A stretch of 64,000 nt of DNA, from positions 3,356,001 through 3,420,000 of the forward strand of contig NZ_CP029693.1 in NCBI RefSeq assembly GCF_003228315.1, given 5' to 3'. The notes under the pieces are model-generated. The model saw nothing but the letters and a program-made list of their open reading frames with translations, was not told where the DNA came from and ran no database searches. Positions within the stretch are counted from its first letter, which is position 1. Each line of letters begins with the position of its first letter. Positions 9,457 through 19,323 of this stretch are shown here, one piece after another. This DNA comes from Pseudomonas putida (GTDB lineage: Bacteria > Pseudomonadota > Gammaproteobacteria > Pseudomonadales > Pseudomonadaceae). The translations under genes were made by a program, and so were the position numbers.

Positions 9457-10083
9457 ATGGATGATTCAGATTACTTACGCCTGCTGACCATCGCGGCCGA
9501 GCAGGCCAACGCCTTCCTGTCCAATGCCCGCAAGTGGGAGCGTGAGCGTTGGGTCTGCCAGCGCCTGCTGCAAGGCTTGAACATTCCTTATCGCGCCGAC
9601 GAGTTCACCCCGGCCGGAGAGCCGCCGGACGTGTTGTTTCGCGATGCCAGTTTCGAAGTGTTCTTCGTCCTCGACGAAGGTCGACGCCTGAACGATGAAT
9701 GGCGCGACGAGCTGCAACGCCGGCGCAGCGCGTTCTCCCTCAGCCAACTGGTACGGCGCGAAGCCAAGCCCCGGCGCATCCCGGCCAACGAGTTTCTGCT
9801 GCGACTGGCGCCGACCTTGCGCAAAAAAGCACATAACTACAAGGAACGCGGCATGGATCTGGGGGAGCTGGACATCATCGCGTTCGCCAGCCTCAAACGT
9901 GAAGTGCTGGACCTCAACAGCCATTTCCCGCCTCCCACCGAATACCTGCGCCAGGGCTGGCGTTCGCTGTCGCTGGTGGGGCCGACTTTCGCCCGCGTAC
10001 TGTTCGCCCATCCCGACGCGCCGGACTTCCTGCGCAGCAACCTGGGGCGCAGCATCGTTTTCGATGTCGGGATCAGTCTGTGA
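9457..10083 (+). CDS. DUF1780 family protein
   Basis: This 208-residue conserved Pseudomonas protein (homologous to PA4535 by position and sequence) carries the DUF1780 pattern. Central parts such as EPPDVLFRDASFEVFFVLDEGRR resemble a restriction-endonuclease-like core with E and D residues at plausible active-site positions; that is an inference and no activity is established. The start is taken at ATG 9457; a longer upstream extension to 9355 would run into the benK promoter region and lacks family similarity. The downstream MOSC gene overlaps its stop (GTGA). Confidence 0.85.
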   Translation: MDDSDYLRLLTIAAEQANAFLSNARKWERERWVCQRLLQGLNIPYRADEFTPAGEPPDVLFRDASFEVFFVLDEGRRLNDEWRDELQRRRSAFSLSQLVRREAKPRRIPANEFLLRLAPTLRKKAHNYKERGMDLGELDIIAFASLKREVLDLNSHFPPPTEYLRQGWRSLSLVGPTFARVLFAHPDAPDFLRSNLGRSIVFDVGISL

Positions 10084-10607
10084 GTCCATTGCAGACATTG
10101 ATTGCCGAGGTGCCACAACTGGGACGCGTGCGCTGGATCGGTGTGCGGCCGCAGTCGCGCTCCTCGATGGTGGAACTGGACGCCGTGGAGGCTCGGCTGG
10201 AGGCCGGCCTGACCGGCGATCACGCCCGCCCCGGGGTACGTAACGCACGGCAGGTCACGCTGATCCAGTGGGAGCACCTGGCGGTGATCAGTTCACTGAT
10301 GGGGCGCCCGGACGATCAGCCGGTCACGCCTGAAGATCTGCGGCGCAATCTCGTTATCAGTGGCATCAACCTGTTCAGCCTCAAGGGCCGGCGCTTTCGC
10401 ATTGGTCAGGCGATCTTCGAAACCACCGGCTGGTGCCAGCCCTGCGCGCGCCTGGAAAACAATCTGGGGGTCGGGACTTTTCAGGCGGTACGCGGACATG
10501 GCGGAATCACTGCCCGAGTGTTACAAAGTGGCATCATTCGCCTGGGCGATACGGTGAGCGTCGAGCCCATTCCCGACACCGGCTATGCTCCGTTCATCGT
10601 TCGTTAA
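10080..10607 (+). CDS. MOSC domain-containing protein
   Basis: This 175-residue protein consists of a single MOSC (molybdenum cofactor sulfurase C-terminal) domain. The region around TTGWCQPCARLENNLG near residue 115 carries the cysteine expected to bind sulfur or the cofactor. RSSMVELDAVEARLEAGLTGDH near residue 30 is the usual N-terminal strand pattern. The start codon is GTG, overlapping the preceding DUF1780 stop by four bases, so the two are probably translationally coupled. Physiological substrate unknown; roles in sulfur carriage or N-hydroxylated compound reduction are known for the wider family. Confidence 0.85.
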   Translation: MSPLQTLIAEVPQLGRVRWIGVRPQSRSSMVELDAVEARLEAGLTGDHARPGVRNARQVTLIQWEHLAVISSLMGRPDDQPVTPEDLRRNLVISGINLFSLKGRRFRIGQAIFETTGWCQPCARLENNLGVGTFQAVRGHGGITARVLQSGIIRLGDTVSVEPIPDTGYAPFIVR

Positions 10608-10658
10608 ATCTGCCTGTAGCTTCTACACATTCAGCAACGTCTACCTGACGAGGGCTTT

Positions 10659-10832
10659 ATGACCAGCCGCCTGAACCCCGAAGACCAAAAGCATGTCGAA
10701 GAGTACCTGCAACTGTCCCAGCACCGAGTCGAGCGCCGGCCATTCCGGCCGTGGATGCTCCTTGTGCTGGTGTTGGCAGTGACCATTGGCCTGGGCCTGT
10801 TGAGCCGATTTATCAGTTACCTGACGCTATGA
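10659..10832 (+). CDS. Small membrane protein, DUF3094 family
   Basis: A 57-residue protein: a hydrophilic N-terminal half (LNPEDQKHVEEYLQLSQ) followed by RRPFRPW and a single membrane helix (MLLVLVLAVTIGLGLL). This is the pattern of the Pseudomonas DUF3094 family found at the same place in other species. A gacgaggg ribosome binding site precedes the ATG. Function unknown; a single-pass inner-membrane protein is the likely form. Confidence 0.8.
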   Translation: MTSRLNPEDQKHVEEYLQLSQHRVERRPFRPWMLLVLVLAVTIGLGLLSRFISYLTL

Positions 10833-10892
10833 GCTGCCTTGCGCTCGCTCGGGTAACCGCACCGATTTCTTTTAGCCTTGCGAGTTATCCCC

Positions 10893-12191
10893 ATGTCCCA
10901 TCGTATCGTTATTGTCGGCGGCGGCGCCGGCGGTCTGGAGTTGGCTACCCGTCTGGGTAAGACTCTGGGCAAGCGCGGCACGGCCAGCGTGATGCTGGTC
11001 GACGCGAACCTGACCCACATCTGGAAACCACTGCTGCACGAAGTGGCCGCCGGATCCCTGAACTCTTCCGAAGACGAACTCAACTATGTAGCCCAGGCGA
11101 AATGGAACCACTTCGAGTTCCAGCTGGGACGCATGAGCGGGCTCGATCGCGCGCAGAAAAAAATCCAGCTGGCCGCCACCTATGACGAAGCCGGCCTGGA
11201 ACTGGTACCTGCGCGGGAAGTGTCTTATGACACGCTGGTGATTTCCGTCGGCAGCACCACCAACGATTTCGGCACCCAGGGCGCGGCGCAGCACTGCCTG
11301 TTCCTCGACACCCGCAAACAGGCCGAACGCTTCCACCAGCAATTGCTCAACCACTACCTGCGTGCCCACGCCGGGCAAAACGTTCAGGACGAACAAATCA
11401 GCGTGGCCATCGTCGGAGCCGGTGCCACCGGGGTCGAACTGGCCGCCGAGCTGCACAACGCGGCCCACGAACTGGCGGCCTATGGGCTGGACCGGATCAA
11501 GCCGGAAAACATGCACATCACCCTGATCGAAGCCGGGCCTCGGGTCCTGCCGGCGCTGCCGGAGCGCATCGGCGGGCCTGTGCACAAGACCCTTGAGAAG
11601 CTCGGGGTCAACGTCATGACCAATGCCGCGGTCAGCGAAGTGACGGCCGACGCGCTGATCACTGGCGACGGTAAAGTGATCAACGCTGGCCTGAAAGTCT
11701 GGGCGGCGGGGATTCGTGCCCCGGGCTTCCTCAAGGACATCGACGGTCTGGAAACCAACCGTATCAACCAACTGCACGTGCTGCCGACCCTGCAGACCAC
11801 TCGCGACGAGAACATCTTCGCCTTCGGCGACTGCGCCGCCTGCCCGCAACCGGGCAGCGACCGCAATGTGCCGCCACGGGCCCAGGCCGCGCATCAACAG
11901 GCATCGTTGCTGGCCAAGTCGCTGAAGCTGCGCATCGAAGGCAAGCCACTGCCGGAGTACAAATACACCGACTACGGCTCGCTGATCTCGCTGTCGCGTT
12001 TTTCCGCTGTGGGTAACTTGATGGGTAACCTGACCGGCAGCGTGATGCTGGAGGGATGGCTGGCGCGGATGTTCTACGTGTCGCTGTACCGCATGCACCA
12101 GATGGCGCTGTACGGATGGTTCCGCACGGCCATGCTGATGCTGGGCAGCAAGATCGGGCGCGGGACTGAGCCGCGGCTGAAACTGCATTAA
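10893..12191 (+). CDS. ndh: Type II NADH dehydrogenase (NDH-2)
   Basis: This 432-residue FAD enzyme passes electrons from NADH to ubiquinone at the inner membrane without pumping protons. The FAD-binding GGGAGGLE lies at residues 9-16 and the second Rossmann motif GAGATGVELAAEL near residue 178. An IFAFGDCAACP motif, typical of the FAD-binding C-terminal part, lies near residue 310. A C-terminal amphipathic region (WLARMFYVSLYRMHQMALYGW) fits membrane attachment. The start is chosen at ATG 10893 (MSHRIVIVGGG) rather than the in-frame codon five residues upstream. It stands alone and is followed by a REPIN. Confidence 0.93.
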   Translation: MSHRIVIVGGGAGGLELATRLGKTLGKRGTASVMLVDANLTHIWKPLLHEVAAGSLNSSEDELNYVAQAKWNHFEFQLGRMSGLDRAQKKIQLAATYDEAGLELVPAREVSYDTLVISVGSTTNDFGTQGAAQHCLFLDTRKQAERFHQQLLNHYLRAHAGQNVQDEQISVAIVGAGATGVELAAELHNAAHELAAYGLDRIKPENMHITLIEAGPRVLPALPERIGGPVHKTLEKLGVNVMTNAAVSEVTADALITGDGKVINAGLKVWAAGIRAPGFLKDIDGLETNRINQLHVLPTLQTTRDENIFAFGDCAACPQPGSDRNVPPRAQAAHQQASLLAKSLKLRIEGKPLPEYKYTDYGSLISLSRFSAVGNLMGNLTGSVMLEGWLARMFYVSLYRMHQMALYGWFRTAMLMLGSKIGRGTEPRLKLH

Positions 12192-12202
12192 CCCCTGAAC
12201 AT

Positions 12203-12292
12203 TGTAGGAGCGAGCCTGCTCGCGATGACGGTCTTACATTCAGTACATCTGCTGAATGTTAGGCCCTCATCGCGAGCAGGCTCGCTCCTACA
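12203..12292. repeat. REPIN (two inverted REP arms)
   Basis: A 90-base palindrome beginning tgtaggagcgagcctgctcg and ending with its reverse complement, spacer about 45 bases. The spacer contains its own inverted pair cattcag/ctgaatg. It lies between the convergent ndh and MCP genes, where it could also act as a transcript-end hairpin. Confidence 0.93.
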
Positions 12293-12307
12293 GGTTTTCT
12301 GTCGGGG

Positions 12308-13933
12308 TTAAACCCGAAACCGCCGCACCATCCCCTGCAGTGCATTGGCCAGTTGCGACAACTCATGGCTTGAAGCACTGGTCTGATCCGCCCCGGCTGC
12401 CGAGCGCACCGACAAATCACGAATGTTCACCAGGTTGCGATCGACCTCCCGGGCCACTTGTGCCTGTTCTTCTGCGGCGCTGGCGATCACCAGGTTTCGC
12501 TCGTGAATCTGATGCACGGACGCCGTAATGGTTTGCAACGCCTCACCTGCGCGCTCGGCCAGGATCAGCGTACTGGCGGCACGGGTGGCGCTGGCGTTCA
12601 TGGCGTCCAGGGCCAGGCTCGATCCATTGCGCATGCCTTGTACCATTTGCTCGATTTCCCGGGTCGATTGCTGCGTACGCCCGGCCAGGGCCCGCACTTC
12701 ATCGGCCACCACCGCAAAACCCCGGCCGCTCTCCCCTGCCCGCGCCGCCTCGATGGCCGCGTTGAGTGCCAGCAGATTGGTCTGTTCGGCGATGGCGCGA
12801 ATCACATCCAGAACCTTGCCGATATCCTGGGATTGATTGGCCAGCGACTGCACCAACTCGCTGGTGCTCTGTACATCCTCGGACAGAGAACTGATGGCAC
12901 TGGCCGTTTCGCTGACCCGTTCCTGCCCCAGATGCGCCGACTCACTGGATTGGCGAGTGGCATCGGAGGTCGACACGGCATTACGCGCGACCTCTTCCAC
13001 GGCACTGGTCATCTGGTTGACGGCGGTGGCCGCCTGTTCAATTTCGTTGCTTTGCTGTTGCAGCCCCTGATTGCTGTCGAGGGTGACGGCGTTCAGCTCA
13101 TCAGCCGCAGTCGCCAACTGAGTGGCGGATCCGCTGATGCCCTGCAAGGTTTCCCGCAGGTTCTGCTGCATGGTGGCCAATGCCTTGAGCAAACGGCTGA
13201 CTTCATCATTGCCACGGGTTTCGATCGGACGGGTCAGGTCGCCCTGGGCCACATGCTCCGCGGCAGTGACCGCTTCGCTCAACGGACGCACGATGCTGCG
13301 GGTCAACAACAGCGCCAAAGCGACTGTCGCCAGCGCTGCGAGGGCGATGAACAGGCTGACGATCATGCGTGAGGTGTCGTAGTGATCTTTGGATTTTTCG
13401 CTTTCGGCGGCGACCTGCCGCGTGAACAGTTCCGCAAGGTCACTGAGTTGCTTGCCCGAGCCGTCGACCACGGTTTTCATGTCGACCAGCAGCAGTTTGG
13501 TCAATTCGTCGCGACGCCCCTGTTCGGCCAGGGTGAATGATTGAGCAATGCCGGCGCGATAGGCGGTGAAGGTGCTCTTGAACTGGTCATACAACGCCTT
13601 GCCTTCAGCCGAGGTGACCAGCTTGTCGTAGGCGGCGATTTTCTCGCTCAGTTCCTTGTCCCGGGTATCCATCTGGCTGCGGTATTGCGCGATGTTCTTC
13701 GGGTCCTGATCCAGGGCCATGCGCAAGGAAATGGTGCGAATGCGCAGCATGATTTCACGAATCTCGTCACCACCGCGAATGCTGGGCAGCCATTGTTTCT
13801 CCACCGCCACTTCGCTCTCGCGGATACTCGACATCTGCCCCAGGGCAAAAATCCCCAGCAGCGCCACGAGCACCGCGATCAAGGCAAACCCCAGTGCGGC
13901 ACGGGGGGCAATATTCAACTGACGAAGAAACAT
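12308..13933 (-). CDS. Methyl-accepting chemotaxis protein with 4-helix-bundle sensor
   Basis: This 541-residue chemoreceptor has a first membrane helix at about residues 11-32, a periplasmic 4HB_MCP-type helical sensor (about 35-190), a second membrane helix near 190-210 ([21 protein letters not shown]), a HAMP domain and a cytoplasmic signalling domain. The hairpin tip ([33 protein letters not shown]) is fully conserved, so coupling to CheA/CheW is expected. I start at ATG 13931-13933 because the membrane helix follows directly; an in-frame extension upstream reaches into the tRNA operon terminator. The ligand cannot be told from sequence. I do not place it in the conserved order of this region, so it is probably accessory. 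Confidence 0.93.
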   Translation of the reverse strand: MFLRQLNIAPRAALGFALIAVLVALLGIFALGQMSSIRESEVAVEKQWLPSIRGGDEIREIMLRIRTISLRMALDQDPKNIAQYRSQMDTRDKELSEKIAAYDKLVTSAEGKALYDQFKSTFTAYRAGIAQSFTLAEQGRRDELTKLLLVDMKTVVDGSGKQLSDLAELFTRQVAAESEKSKDHYDTSRMIVSLFIALAALATVALALLLTRSIVRPLSEAVTAAEHVAQGDLTRPIETRGNDEVSRLLKALATMQQNLRETLQGISGSATQLATAADELNAVTLDSNQGLQQQSNEIEQAATAVNQMTSAVEEVARNAVSTSDATRQSSESAHLGQERVSETASAISSLSEDVQSTSELVQSLANQSQDIGKVLDVIRAIAEQTNLLALNAAIEAARAGESGRGFAVVADEVRALAGRTQQSTREIEQMVQGMRNGSSLALDAMNASATRAASTLILAERAGEALQTITASVHQIHERNLVIASAAEEQAQVAREVDRNLVNIRDLSVRSAAGADQTSASSHELSQLANALQGMVRRFRV

Positions 13934-14038
13934 AACGAGCGCCTTTGTTTTTTTATGGCTTGAGTGGAGGGCTGAACCCCGACAGCTCGTTATCGGCAAG
14001 TTGTACGATGACTTGAAGCGATGTGCTTTTCTGAAGAC

Positions 14039-14071
14039 AAAAAAAATCCCCGTATCTTTCGATACGAGGAT
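14039..14071 (-). terminator. Terminator of the tRNA operon
   Basis: An 11-bp stem with one G-U pair, a GAAA loop (minus strand) and a following run of eight T residues, directly after the distal tRNA-Pro. Confidence 0.85.
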
Positions 14072-14079
14072 TTTTAATA

Positions 14080-14156
14080 TGGTCGGGGTAAGGGGATTCG
14101 AACTCCTGACATCCTGCTCCCAAAGCAGGCGCGCTACCGGACTGCGCTATACCCCG
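14080..14156 (-). tRNA. tRNA-Pro (anticodon TGG), distal copy
   Basis: A 77-base gene on the minus strand starting CGGGGTATAGCGCAG and ending with encoded CCA. The anticodon loop reads TTTGGGA, giving anticodon TGG. The T-arm has the GTTCGAATC sequence. It is identical over its whole length to the copy at 14331-14407. A terminator separates it from the upstream tRNA-Lys. Confidence 0.97.
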
Positions 14157-14164
14157 GTAAAAAA

Positions 14165-14187
14165 AAGGCACCTTCGAGAGGCGCCTT
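14165..14187 (-). terminator. Internal terminator between tRNA-Lys and the distal tRNA-Pro
   Basis: An 8-bp inverted repeat (aaggcgcc/ggtgcctt on the minus strand, one wobble) followed by a long T run (14166-14159). It lies inside the tRNA operon and should reduce read-through to the distal tRNA-Pro. Confidence 0.75.
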
Positions 14188-14249
14188 CTGCGAACAGAGC
14201 TTTTGGCGTCTGATCTTAAGATTCGATTCCAGCGAACTGGTCTCAAAAA

Positions 14250-14325
14250 TGGTGGGTCGTGTGGGATTCGAACCTACGACCAATTGGTTAAAAGCCAACT
14301 GCTCTACCAACTGAGCTAACGACCC
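14250..14325 (-). tRNA. tRNA-Lys (anticodon TTT)
   Basis: A 76-base gene on the minus strand starting GGGTCGTTAGCTCAG and ending with encoded CCA. The anticodon loop CTTTTAA gives TTT. It is five bases downstream of the proximal tRNA-Pro. Confidence 0.97.
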
Positions 14326-14330
14326 AAAAA

Positions 14331-14407
14331 TGGTCGGGGTAAGGGGATTCGAACTCCTGACATCCTGCTCCCAAAGCAGGCGCGCTACCGGACTGCGCTA
14401 TACCCCG
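14331..14407 (-). tRNA. tRNA-Pro (anticodon TGG), proximal copy
   Basis: A 77-base gene identical to the one at 14080-14156, anticodon TGG, CCA encoded. It is nine bases downstream of tRNA-Asn in the same operon. Confidence 0.97.
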
Positions 14408-14416
14408 GTTTGAAAT

Positions 14417-14492
14417 TGGCTCCGTGACCAGGACTCGAACCTGGGACCCAATGATTAACAGTCATTTGCTCTACCGACTGAGCTATCACGGA
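14417..14492 (-). tRNA. tRNA-Asn (anticodon GTT)
   Basis: A 76-base gene on the minus strand starting TCCGTGATAGCTCAG and ending with encoded CCA. The loop CTGTTAA gives anticodon GTT. It is first in the operon, about 90 bases after the promoter at 14581-14608. Confidence 0.97.
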
Positions 14493-14580
14493 ACTACACA
14501 TTTCAACTTACAACGGTGAAGCTTTACTGCGTTCTCTTCGACTCGTTCGCATCGCTGCGTTCGTGTGTCTGAGGCGCGCT

Positions 14581-14608
14581 ATTCTACAATCTTCAAAACC
14601 TCTGTCAA
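14581..14608 (-). promoter_or_regulatory. Sigma-70 promoter of the tRNA operon
   Basis: On the minus strand, TTGACA (14608-14603), a 16-base spacer and TAGAAT (14586-14581), followed at once by the GC-rich discriminator GCGCGCC. A GC discriminator is the known hallmark of stringently controlled stable-RNA promoters. The 300-base gap 14493-14792 otherwise holds only the clpB terminator. Confidence 0.85.
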
Positions 14609-14741
14609 CCCCCTAAATTGCTTTCAAGTTAATGATTTGCAACTTATTTTGGATTCCTGCTTGGGGAGCTGAAACCCTGGTGGGTGACTGACTGCGGGGC
14701 GCACTTTACAAGCCTTTTCCTTTAAGTTCAACAGCCTGGCG

Positions 14742-14770
14742 AAAAAAAGGCCTCGCAATGCGAGGCCTTC
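14742..14770 (-). terminator. Terminator of clpB
   Basis: On the minus strand the stem aaggcctcgc/gcgaggcctt with a short loop is followed by seven T residues, 22 bases after the clpB stop. Confidence 0.88.
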
Positions 14771-14792
14771 ATTTTACAACCGCCGTTTAGGC

Positions 14793-17357
14793 TCAGTTGA
14801 AAACGATCTCGTCGTTTTCCACAGTGCCTTTGGCCGTATCCCCCGGCATGAATCGACCGGAGAGAATCAGCTGTGCCAGCGGGTTCTCGATCCAGCGCTG
14901 GATCGCACGCTTGAGTGGTCGTGCGCCATACACCGGGTCATACCCGACCGCGATCAGCTTATCCATGGCCTCTGGGCTCAGCTCCAACTTCAGTTCGCGC
15001 TCGGTGAGGCGACTGCGCAGGCGGCTCAACTGGATCTCGGTAATACCGGCGATCTGATCCCGTGCCAAAGGCTCGAAGATCACCACTTCGTCGACCCGGT
15101 TGATGAACTCCGGCCGGAAGTGCGAGGAAATCGCATCCATCACCGCAGCACGCTGGGCCTCACGATCACCCACCAGCTCCTGAATCTGTACCGAACCCAG
15201 GTTGGAGGTCATGACGATCACGGTGTTCTTGAAGTCCACCGTGCGGCCATGGCTGTCGGTCAGGCGTCCGTCCTCCAGCACTTGCAGCAAGACGTTGAAC
15301 ACGTCCGGATGCGCCTTCTCCACCTCGTCCAGCAGAATCACCGAGTAAGGCTTGCGCCGCACCGCCTCGGTCAGGTAACCGCCCTCTTCATAGCCTACAT
15401 AGCCTGGTGGCGCACCGATCAAGCGAGCCACGGAATGTTTCTCCATGAATTCGGACATGTCGATGCGTACCATTGCCTCTTCGGTATCGAAGAGGAACTC
15501 GGCCAACGCCTTGCACAGCTCGGTTTTACCGACACCGGTCGGGCCGAGGAACATGAACGAACCGCTAGGACGATTCGGGTCGGCCAACCCGGCACGGGAG
15601 CGCCGCACCGCATTGGAAACCGCCACCACCGCTTCTTCCTGGCCAATCACACGCTGGTGCAACAGGCTTTCCATCTTCATCAGTTTTTCGCGCTCGCCTT
15701 CGAGCATTTTCGACACTGGAATACCGGTCCACTTCGAAACGACTTCGGCGATTTCCTCTTCAGTCACCTTGCTGCGCAGCAACTGGTTTTCGCTTTTTCC
15801 ATGCTGGTCGACCATCTGCAGGCTGCGCTCCAGATCCGGGATCACCCCGTACTGCAGCTCGGCCATGCGGTTCAGATCGCCCTTGCGACGGGCCGCTTCC
15901 AGTTCCTGACGGGACTGCTCGATTTTCTGCTGAATCTGCGCAGAACCCTGCACCTCGGCTTTTTCCGAGTTCCAGATTTCTTCGAGATCCGAGTACTCAC
16001 GCTCATGACGAGCGATTTCTTCCTGCAGCTTTTCCAGACGCTTCTTCGCCGCGTCGTCGCTTTCTTTCTTCAGTGCCTGGGATTCCACCTTCAACTGAAT
16101 CAGGCGGCGCTCCAGACGGTCCAGCACTTCCGGCTTGGAGTCGATTTCCATGCGGATGCGGCTGGCAGCTTCGTCGATCAGGTCGATGGCCTTGTCCGGC
16201 AACTGACGATCGGTGATGTAGCGATGGCTGAGCTTGGCCGCCGCGATGATCGCGCCGTCGGTAATCGCCACCTTGTGGTGAACCTCATAACGCTCCTTGA
16301 GGCCACGGAGGATAGCGATGGTGTCCTCTTCACTTGGCTCGTCCACCAGGACTTTCTGGAAGCGCCGCTCGAGGGCCGCGTCCTTCTCTATGTATTGGCG
16401 GTACTCGTTGAGCGTGGTCGCACCGACACAATGCAACTCGCCACGGGCCAGGGCTGGCTTGAGCATGTTGCCGGCATCCATCGAGCCTTCGCCTTTACCG
16501 GCGCCAACCATGGTGTGCAGTTCGTCGATGAACAGAATGATCTGCCCTTCCTGTTTCGACAGTTCATTGAGCAGCGCTTTGAGCCGCTCTTCGAACTCGC
16601 CGCGATACTTGGCACCGGCAATCAGCGCCCCCATGTCCAGGGACAGCAGGCGCTTGCCCTTCAGGCCATCCGGCACTTCGCCATTGATGATGCGTTGGGC
16701 CAGACCTTCGGCAATCGCGGTTTTACCCACGCCAGGCTCACCGATCAGCACCGGGTTGTTTTTGGTGCGACGCTGCAGGACCTGAATGGTCCGGCGAATT
16801 TCGTCGTCACGACCGATGACCGGATCGAGCTTGCCGTCTTCGGCGCGCTTGGTCAGGTCGACGGTGTATTTATCCAGCGCCTGGCGCGCTTCTTCGTGGT
16901 TGGGGTCATTGACCGCCTCGCCACCGCGCAGGTTGTTGATCGCATTTTCCAGAGCCTTCTTGCTCACGCCCTGGCCAAGCAGCAGCTTGCCGAGTTTGCT
17001 GTTCTCGTCCATGGCGGCGAGCAGCACCAACTCGCTGGAAATGAACTGGTCGCCCTTCTGCTGCGCCAGGCGGTCGGCCTGATTGAGCAGACGCGCCAGA
17101 TCCTGCGACATGTTGACGTCGCCGGTCGGATTCTGGATTTTCGGCAGCTGGTCGAGCTCTTTGGTCAGCTCTTTACGCAAGCTGTTGACGTCAAAGCCCA
17201 CCTGCATCAGCAGGGGCTTGATAGAACCGCCCTGTTGTTCGAGCAGGGCCTGCATCAAGTGCGCCGGCTCGATGGCGGGATGGTCAAGACCGACGGCCAA
17301 AGATTGGGCGTCGGATAAAGCTAACTGCAACTTACTGGTTAAACGATCTATACGCAT
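14793..17357 (-). CDS. clpB: ATP-dependent chaperone (disaggregase) ClpB
   Basis: This 854-residue AAA+ chaperone works with DnaK to pull proteins out of aggregates in the cytoplasm. It has an N-terminal Clp domain (residues 1-145), a first nucleotide-binding domain with GEPGVGKTA near 205, the coiled-coil middle domain that marks ClpB rather than ClpA/ClpC (about 405-525) and a second nucleotide-binding domain with GPTGVGKTE near 605. Length and domain order are normal. A sigma-32 promoter lies upstream at 17429-17457. Confidence 0.97.
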   Translation of the reverse strand: MRIDRLTSKLQLALSDAQSLAVGLDHPAIEPAHLMQALLEQQGGSIKPLLMQVGFDVNSLRKELTKELDQLPKIQNPTGDVNMSQDLARLLNQADRLAQQKGDQFISSELVLLAAMDENSKLGKLLLGQGVSKKALENAINNLRGGEAVNDPNHEEARQALDKYTVDLTKRAEDGKLDPVIGRDDEIRRTIQVLQRRTKNNPVLIGEPGVGKTAIAEGLAQRIINGEVPDGLKGKRLLSLDMGALIAGAKYRGEFEERLKALLNELSKQEGQIILFIDELHTMVGAGKGEGSMDAGNMLKPALARGELHCVGATTLNEYRQYIEKDAALERRFQKVLVDEPSEEDTIAILRGLKERYEVHHKVAITDGAIIAAAKLSHRYITDRQLPDKAIDLIDEAASRIRMEIDSKPEVLDRLERRLIQLKVESQALKKESDDAAKKRLEKLQEEIARHEREYSDLEEIWNSEKAEVQGSAQIQQKIEQSRQELEAARRKGDLNRMAELQYGVIPDLERSLQMVDQHGKSENQLLRSKVTEEEIAEVVSKWTGIPVSKMLEGEREKLMKMESLLHQRVIGQEEAVVAVSNAVRRSRAGLADPNRPSGSFMFLGPTGVGKTELCKALAEFLFDTEEAMVRIDMSEFMEKHSVARLIGAPPGYVGYEEGGYLTEAVRRKPYSVILLDEVEKAHPDVFNVLLQVLEDGRLTDSHGRTVDFKNTVIVMTSNLGSVQIQELVGDREAQRAAVMDAISSHFRPEFINRVDEVVIFEPLARDQIAGITEIQLSRLRSRLTERELKLELSPEAMDKLIAVGYDPVYGARPLKRAIQRWIENPLAQLILSGRFMPGDTAKGTVENDEIVFN

Positions 17358-17428
17358 GGGTCACCTTCCTTTTGAGCAGGCCGGACCTATAGAACATCCT
17401 GAATGAAGAAACCTGCCAGATACCACGT

Positions 17429-17457
17429 TAGATGCGGTCGATTCTGGGAGTTTCAAG
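17429..17457 (-). promoter_or_regulatory. Sigma-32 (heat-shock) promoter of clpB
   Basis: On the minus strand CTTGAAA (17457-17451), a 13-base spacer and CCGCATCTA (17437-17429). The E. coli sigma-32 consensus is CTTGAAA-N11-16-CCCCATNT. It is about 72 bases before the clpB ATG. Confidence 0.85.
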
Positions 17458-17487
17458 CGTCTTGACGTTGACGCAGGTCAGAGGAGT

Positions 17488-18213
17488 CTAGCGTTCGAGC
17501 CAGATCAAGGAGGCGAATCGGCCGGTGCGGGGTGCACGGCGGTAGGAAAAGAAGCGTGGATCGGTCACGGTGCAGAAACCGCCACCATAAACCGCGGTGA
17601 CACCACGAGCCGCCAGACGCAAACGCGCCAACATATAGATGTCGGCCATGAACTTGCCTTCGTTTTGACTCGGTACGAAGGCGTCGGCAGCCTCAGGCAA
17701 TTGCTCGACGAAGGTTTCGCGCACTTCCGGGCCAACTTCAAACGCTCGCGGGCCAATGGCCGGGCCTAGCCAAACCAGTACTTCAGACGCTGGTACGGCC
17801 AGACTCTCGAGAGTTGCTTCAAGCACACCCGCCGCCAACCCGCGCCAACCGGCGTGTGCCGCCGCCACGCGAGTGCCGGCGCGGTCGCAAAACAGTGCAG
17901 GCAGGCAATCGGCGGTCATCGCCGCGCAGGCGATCCCGGGGGTCGACGTCCAGCTCGCATCGGCGGTGACGACCTGGCTCGGATCGGCATGGGCCACGAC
18001 GATTCCGTGGACCTGCTGCAGCCAGGCCGGTTGAATATCGAAATGATCGGTCAGACGACGGCGATTTTCGGCAACAGCTTCGGGACTGTCATCGACGTGA
18101 TCGCCAAGATTGAGGCTGTCGAACGGCGCCAGACTGACGCCGCCCGCACGGGTGGTGACACAGGCTTTGACCCCGGCCGGCGCGGGCCAGTCTGGAATCA
18201 GCCAGTCACTCAT
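17488..18213 (-). CDS. pgeF: Multicopper polyphenol oxidase-like protein, YfiH/PgeF family
   Basis: This 241-residue protein belongs to the YfiH/LACC1 family, reported as purine nucleoside phosphorylase/adenosine deaminase-type enzymes and as peptidoglycan editing factor. The zinc-binding residues are visible: the cysteine of MTADCLPALFCDR near 119 and the histidine of AAHAGWRGLAAGV near 137. QQVHG near residue 61 provides the third conserved His. Its ATG overlaps the rluD stop (18210-18213), and the rluD-yfiH pairing is conserved. Confidence 0.92.
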   Translation of the reverse strand: MSDWLIPDWPAPAGVKACVTTRAGGVSLAPFDSLNLGDHVDDSPEAVAENRRRLTDHFDIQPAWLQQVHGIVVAHADPSQVVTADASWTSTPGIACAAMTADCLPALFCDRAGTRVAAAHAGWRGLAAGVLEATLESLAVPASEVLVWLGPAIGPRAFEVGPEVRETFVEQLPEAADAFVPSQNEGKFMADIYMLARLRLAARGVTAVYGGGFCTVTDPRFFSYRRAPRTGRFASLIWLER

Positions 18214-19172
18214 CCGACAAATGCCTCACGGTCTTGCTTGAGCAGAGTCAGCAACCAGACGAAGTCTTCCGGCAACGGCGACTCCCAGCTCATGCGCTTG
18301 CCGGTGGTCGGGTGATCCAGTTCCAGGAACCGTGCATGCAGGGCCTGACGCGGGAAGTGTTTCAACGACTCGACCATGGTCTGGCTGGCTGCCGGCGGGA
18401 TACGGAATCGGCCACCATAAGCCGGGTCTCCGACCAACGGGAAGTTGATGTGGGCCATGTGCACACGAATCTGGTGCGTACGACCGGTTTCCAGTTTGAC
18501 CCGCACGTGAGTGTGGGAGCGGAAGCGCTCCAGCACACGGTAATGGCTGACGGCCGGCTTGCCACCTTCCATTACCGCCATGCGCTGGCGCTGCTGGCCG
18601 TGACGACCGATCGGCGCGTTGATCTTGCCGCCGGCAGTCACCACACCGATCACGATGCATTCATAGATACGGCTGACGCTGCGGCTCTGCAACTGTGCCA
18701 CCAACTGCGTCTGCGCCTGAATGGTCTTGGCCACCACCATAAGACCGGTGGTGTCCTTGTCCAGGCGATGCACGATACCGGCACGGGGCACGTTGACGAT
18801 GTCCGGTACGTGGTGCAGCAAGGCATTAAGCAGAGTGCCATCAGCATGGCCGGCGGCGGGATGCACCACCAGGCCCGCAGGCTTGTTGATCACCAGGATG
18901 TCGTCATCTTCATAGACGATGTCCAGGTCAATGTCCTGAGCGACCCATTCACCTTGAGCTTCCTGCTCGGCGGTCAGCTCAAGAATGGCGCCGCCGTGAA
19001 CGATGTCTCGCGGGCGGATAACCGCCCCATCCACAGTCAGGCGGCCGTCTTTGATCCAGGCGGAAAGGCGCGAGCGCGAGTGCTCTGCGAATAATTGTGC
19101 GGCGACTTGATCGAGGCGTTGGCCGCCCAATTCGGACGGCACCTCTGCGCGGAGTTCAATTTTATCGGACAT
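18210..19172 (-). CDS. rluD: 23S rRNA pseudouridine synthase RluD
   Basis: RluD makes the pseudouridines of helix 69 in 23S rRNA (1911, 1915, 1917 in E. coli). The 320-residue product has an N-terminal S4 RNA-binding domain ([20 protein letters not shown]) and the catalytic motif [12 protein letters not shown] near residue 136 with the essential aspartate. I chose ATG 19172 ([11 protein letters not shown]), seven codons after an alternative upstream start, because the family begins there. It is divergent from bamD; the 151-base gap must hold promoters for both. Confidence 0.94.
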   Translation of the reverse strand: MSDKIELRAEVPSELGGQRLDQVAAQLFAEHSRSRLSAWIKDGRLTVDGAVIRPRDIVHGGAILELTAEQEAQGEWVAQDIDLDIVYEDDDILVINKPAGLVVHPAAGHADGTLLNALLHHVPDIVNVPRAGIVHRLDKDTTGLMVVAKTIQAQTQLVAQLQSRSVSRIYECIVIGVVTAGGKINAPIGRHGQQRQRMAVMEGGKPAVSHYRVLERFRSHTHVRVKLETGRTHQIRVHMAHINFPLVGDPAYGGRFRIPPAASQTMVESLKHFPRQALHARFLELDHPTTGKRMSWESPLPEDFVWLLTLLKQDREAFVG

Positions 19173-19323
19173 GCTCAGACTAGGCGTCGGCACAGCTTTT
19201 GGTTTCGGCTGCGCGCTTGTGGTTAAATACGGCGTCTTTTGCCCCGAGGCTATTCAACGGGGCGCTCATCATAACAGGACGGCCACGCCCAAGACAGCGG
19301 CCGTCATAGGGACGCAAGCCGCC

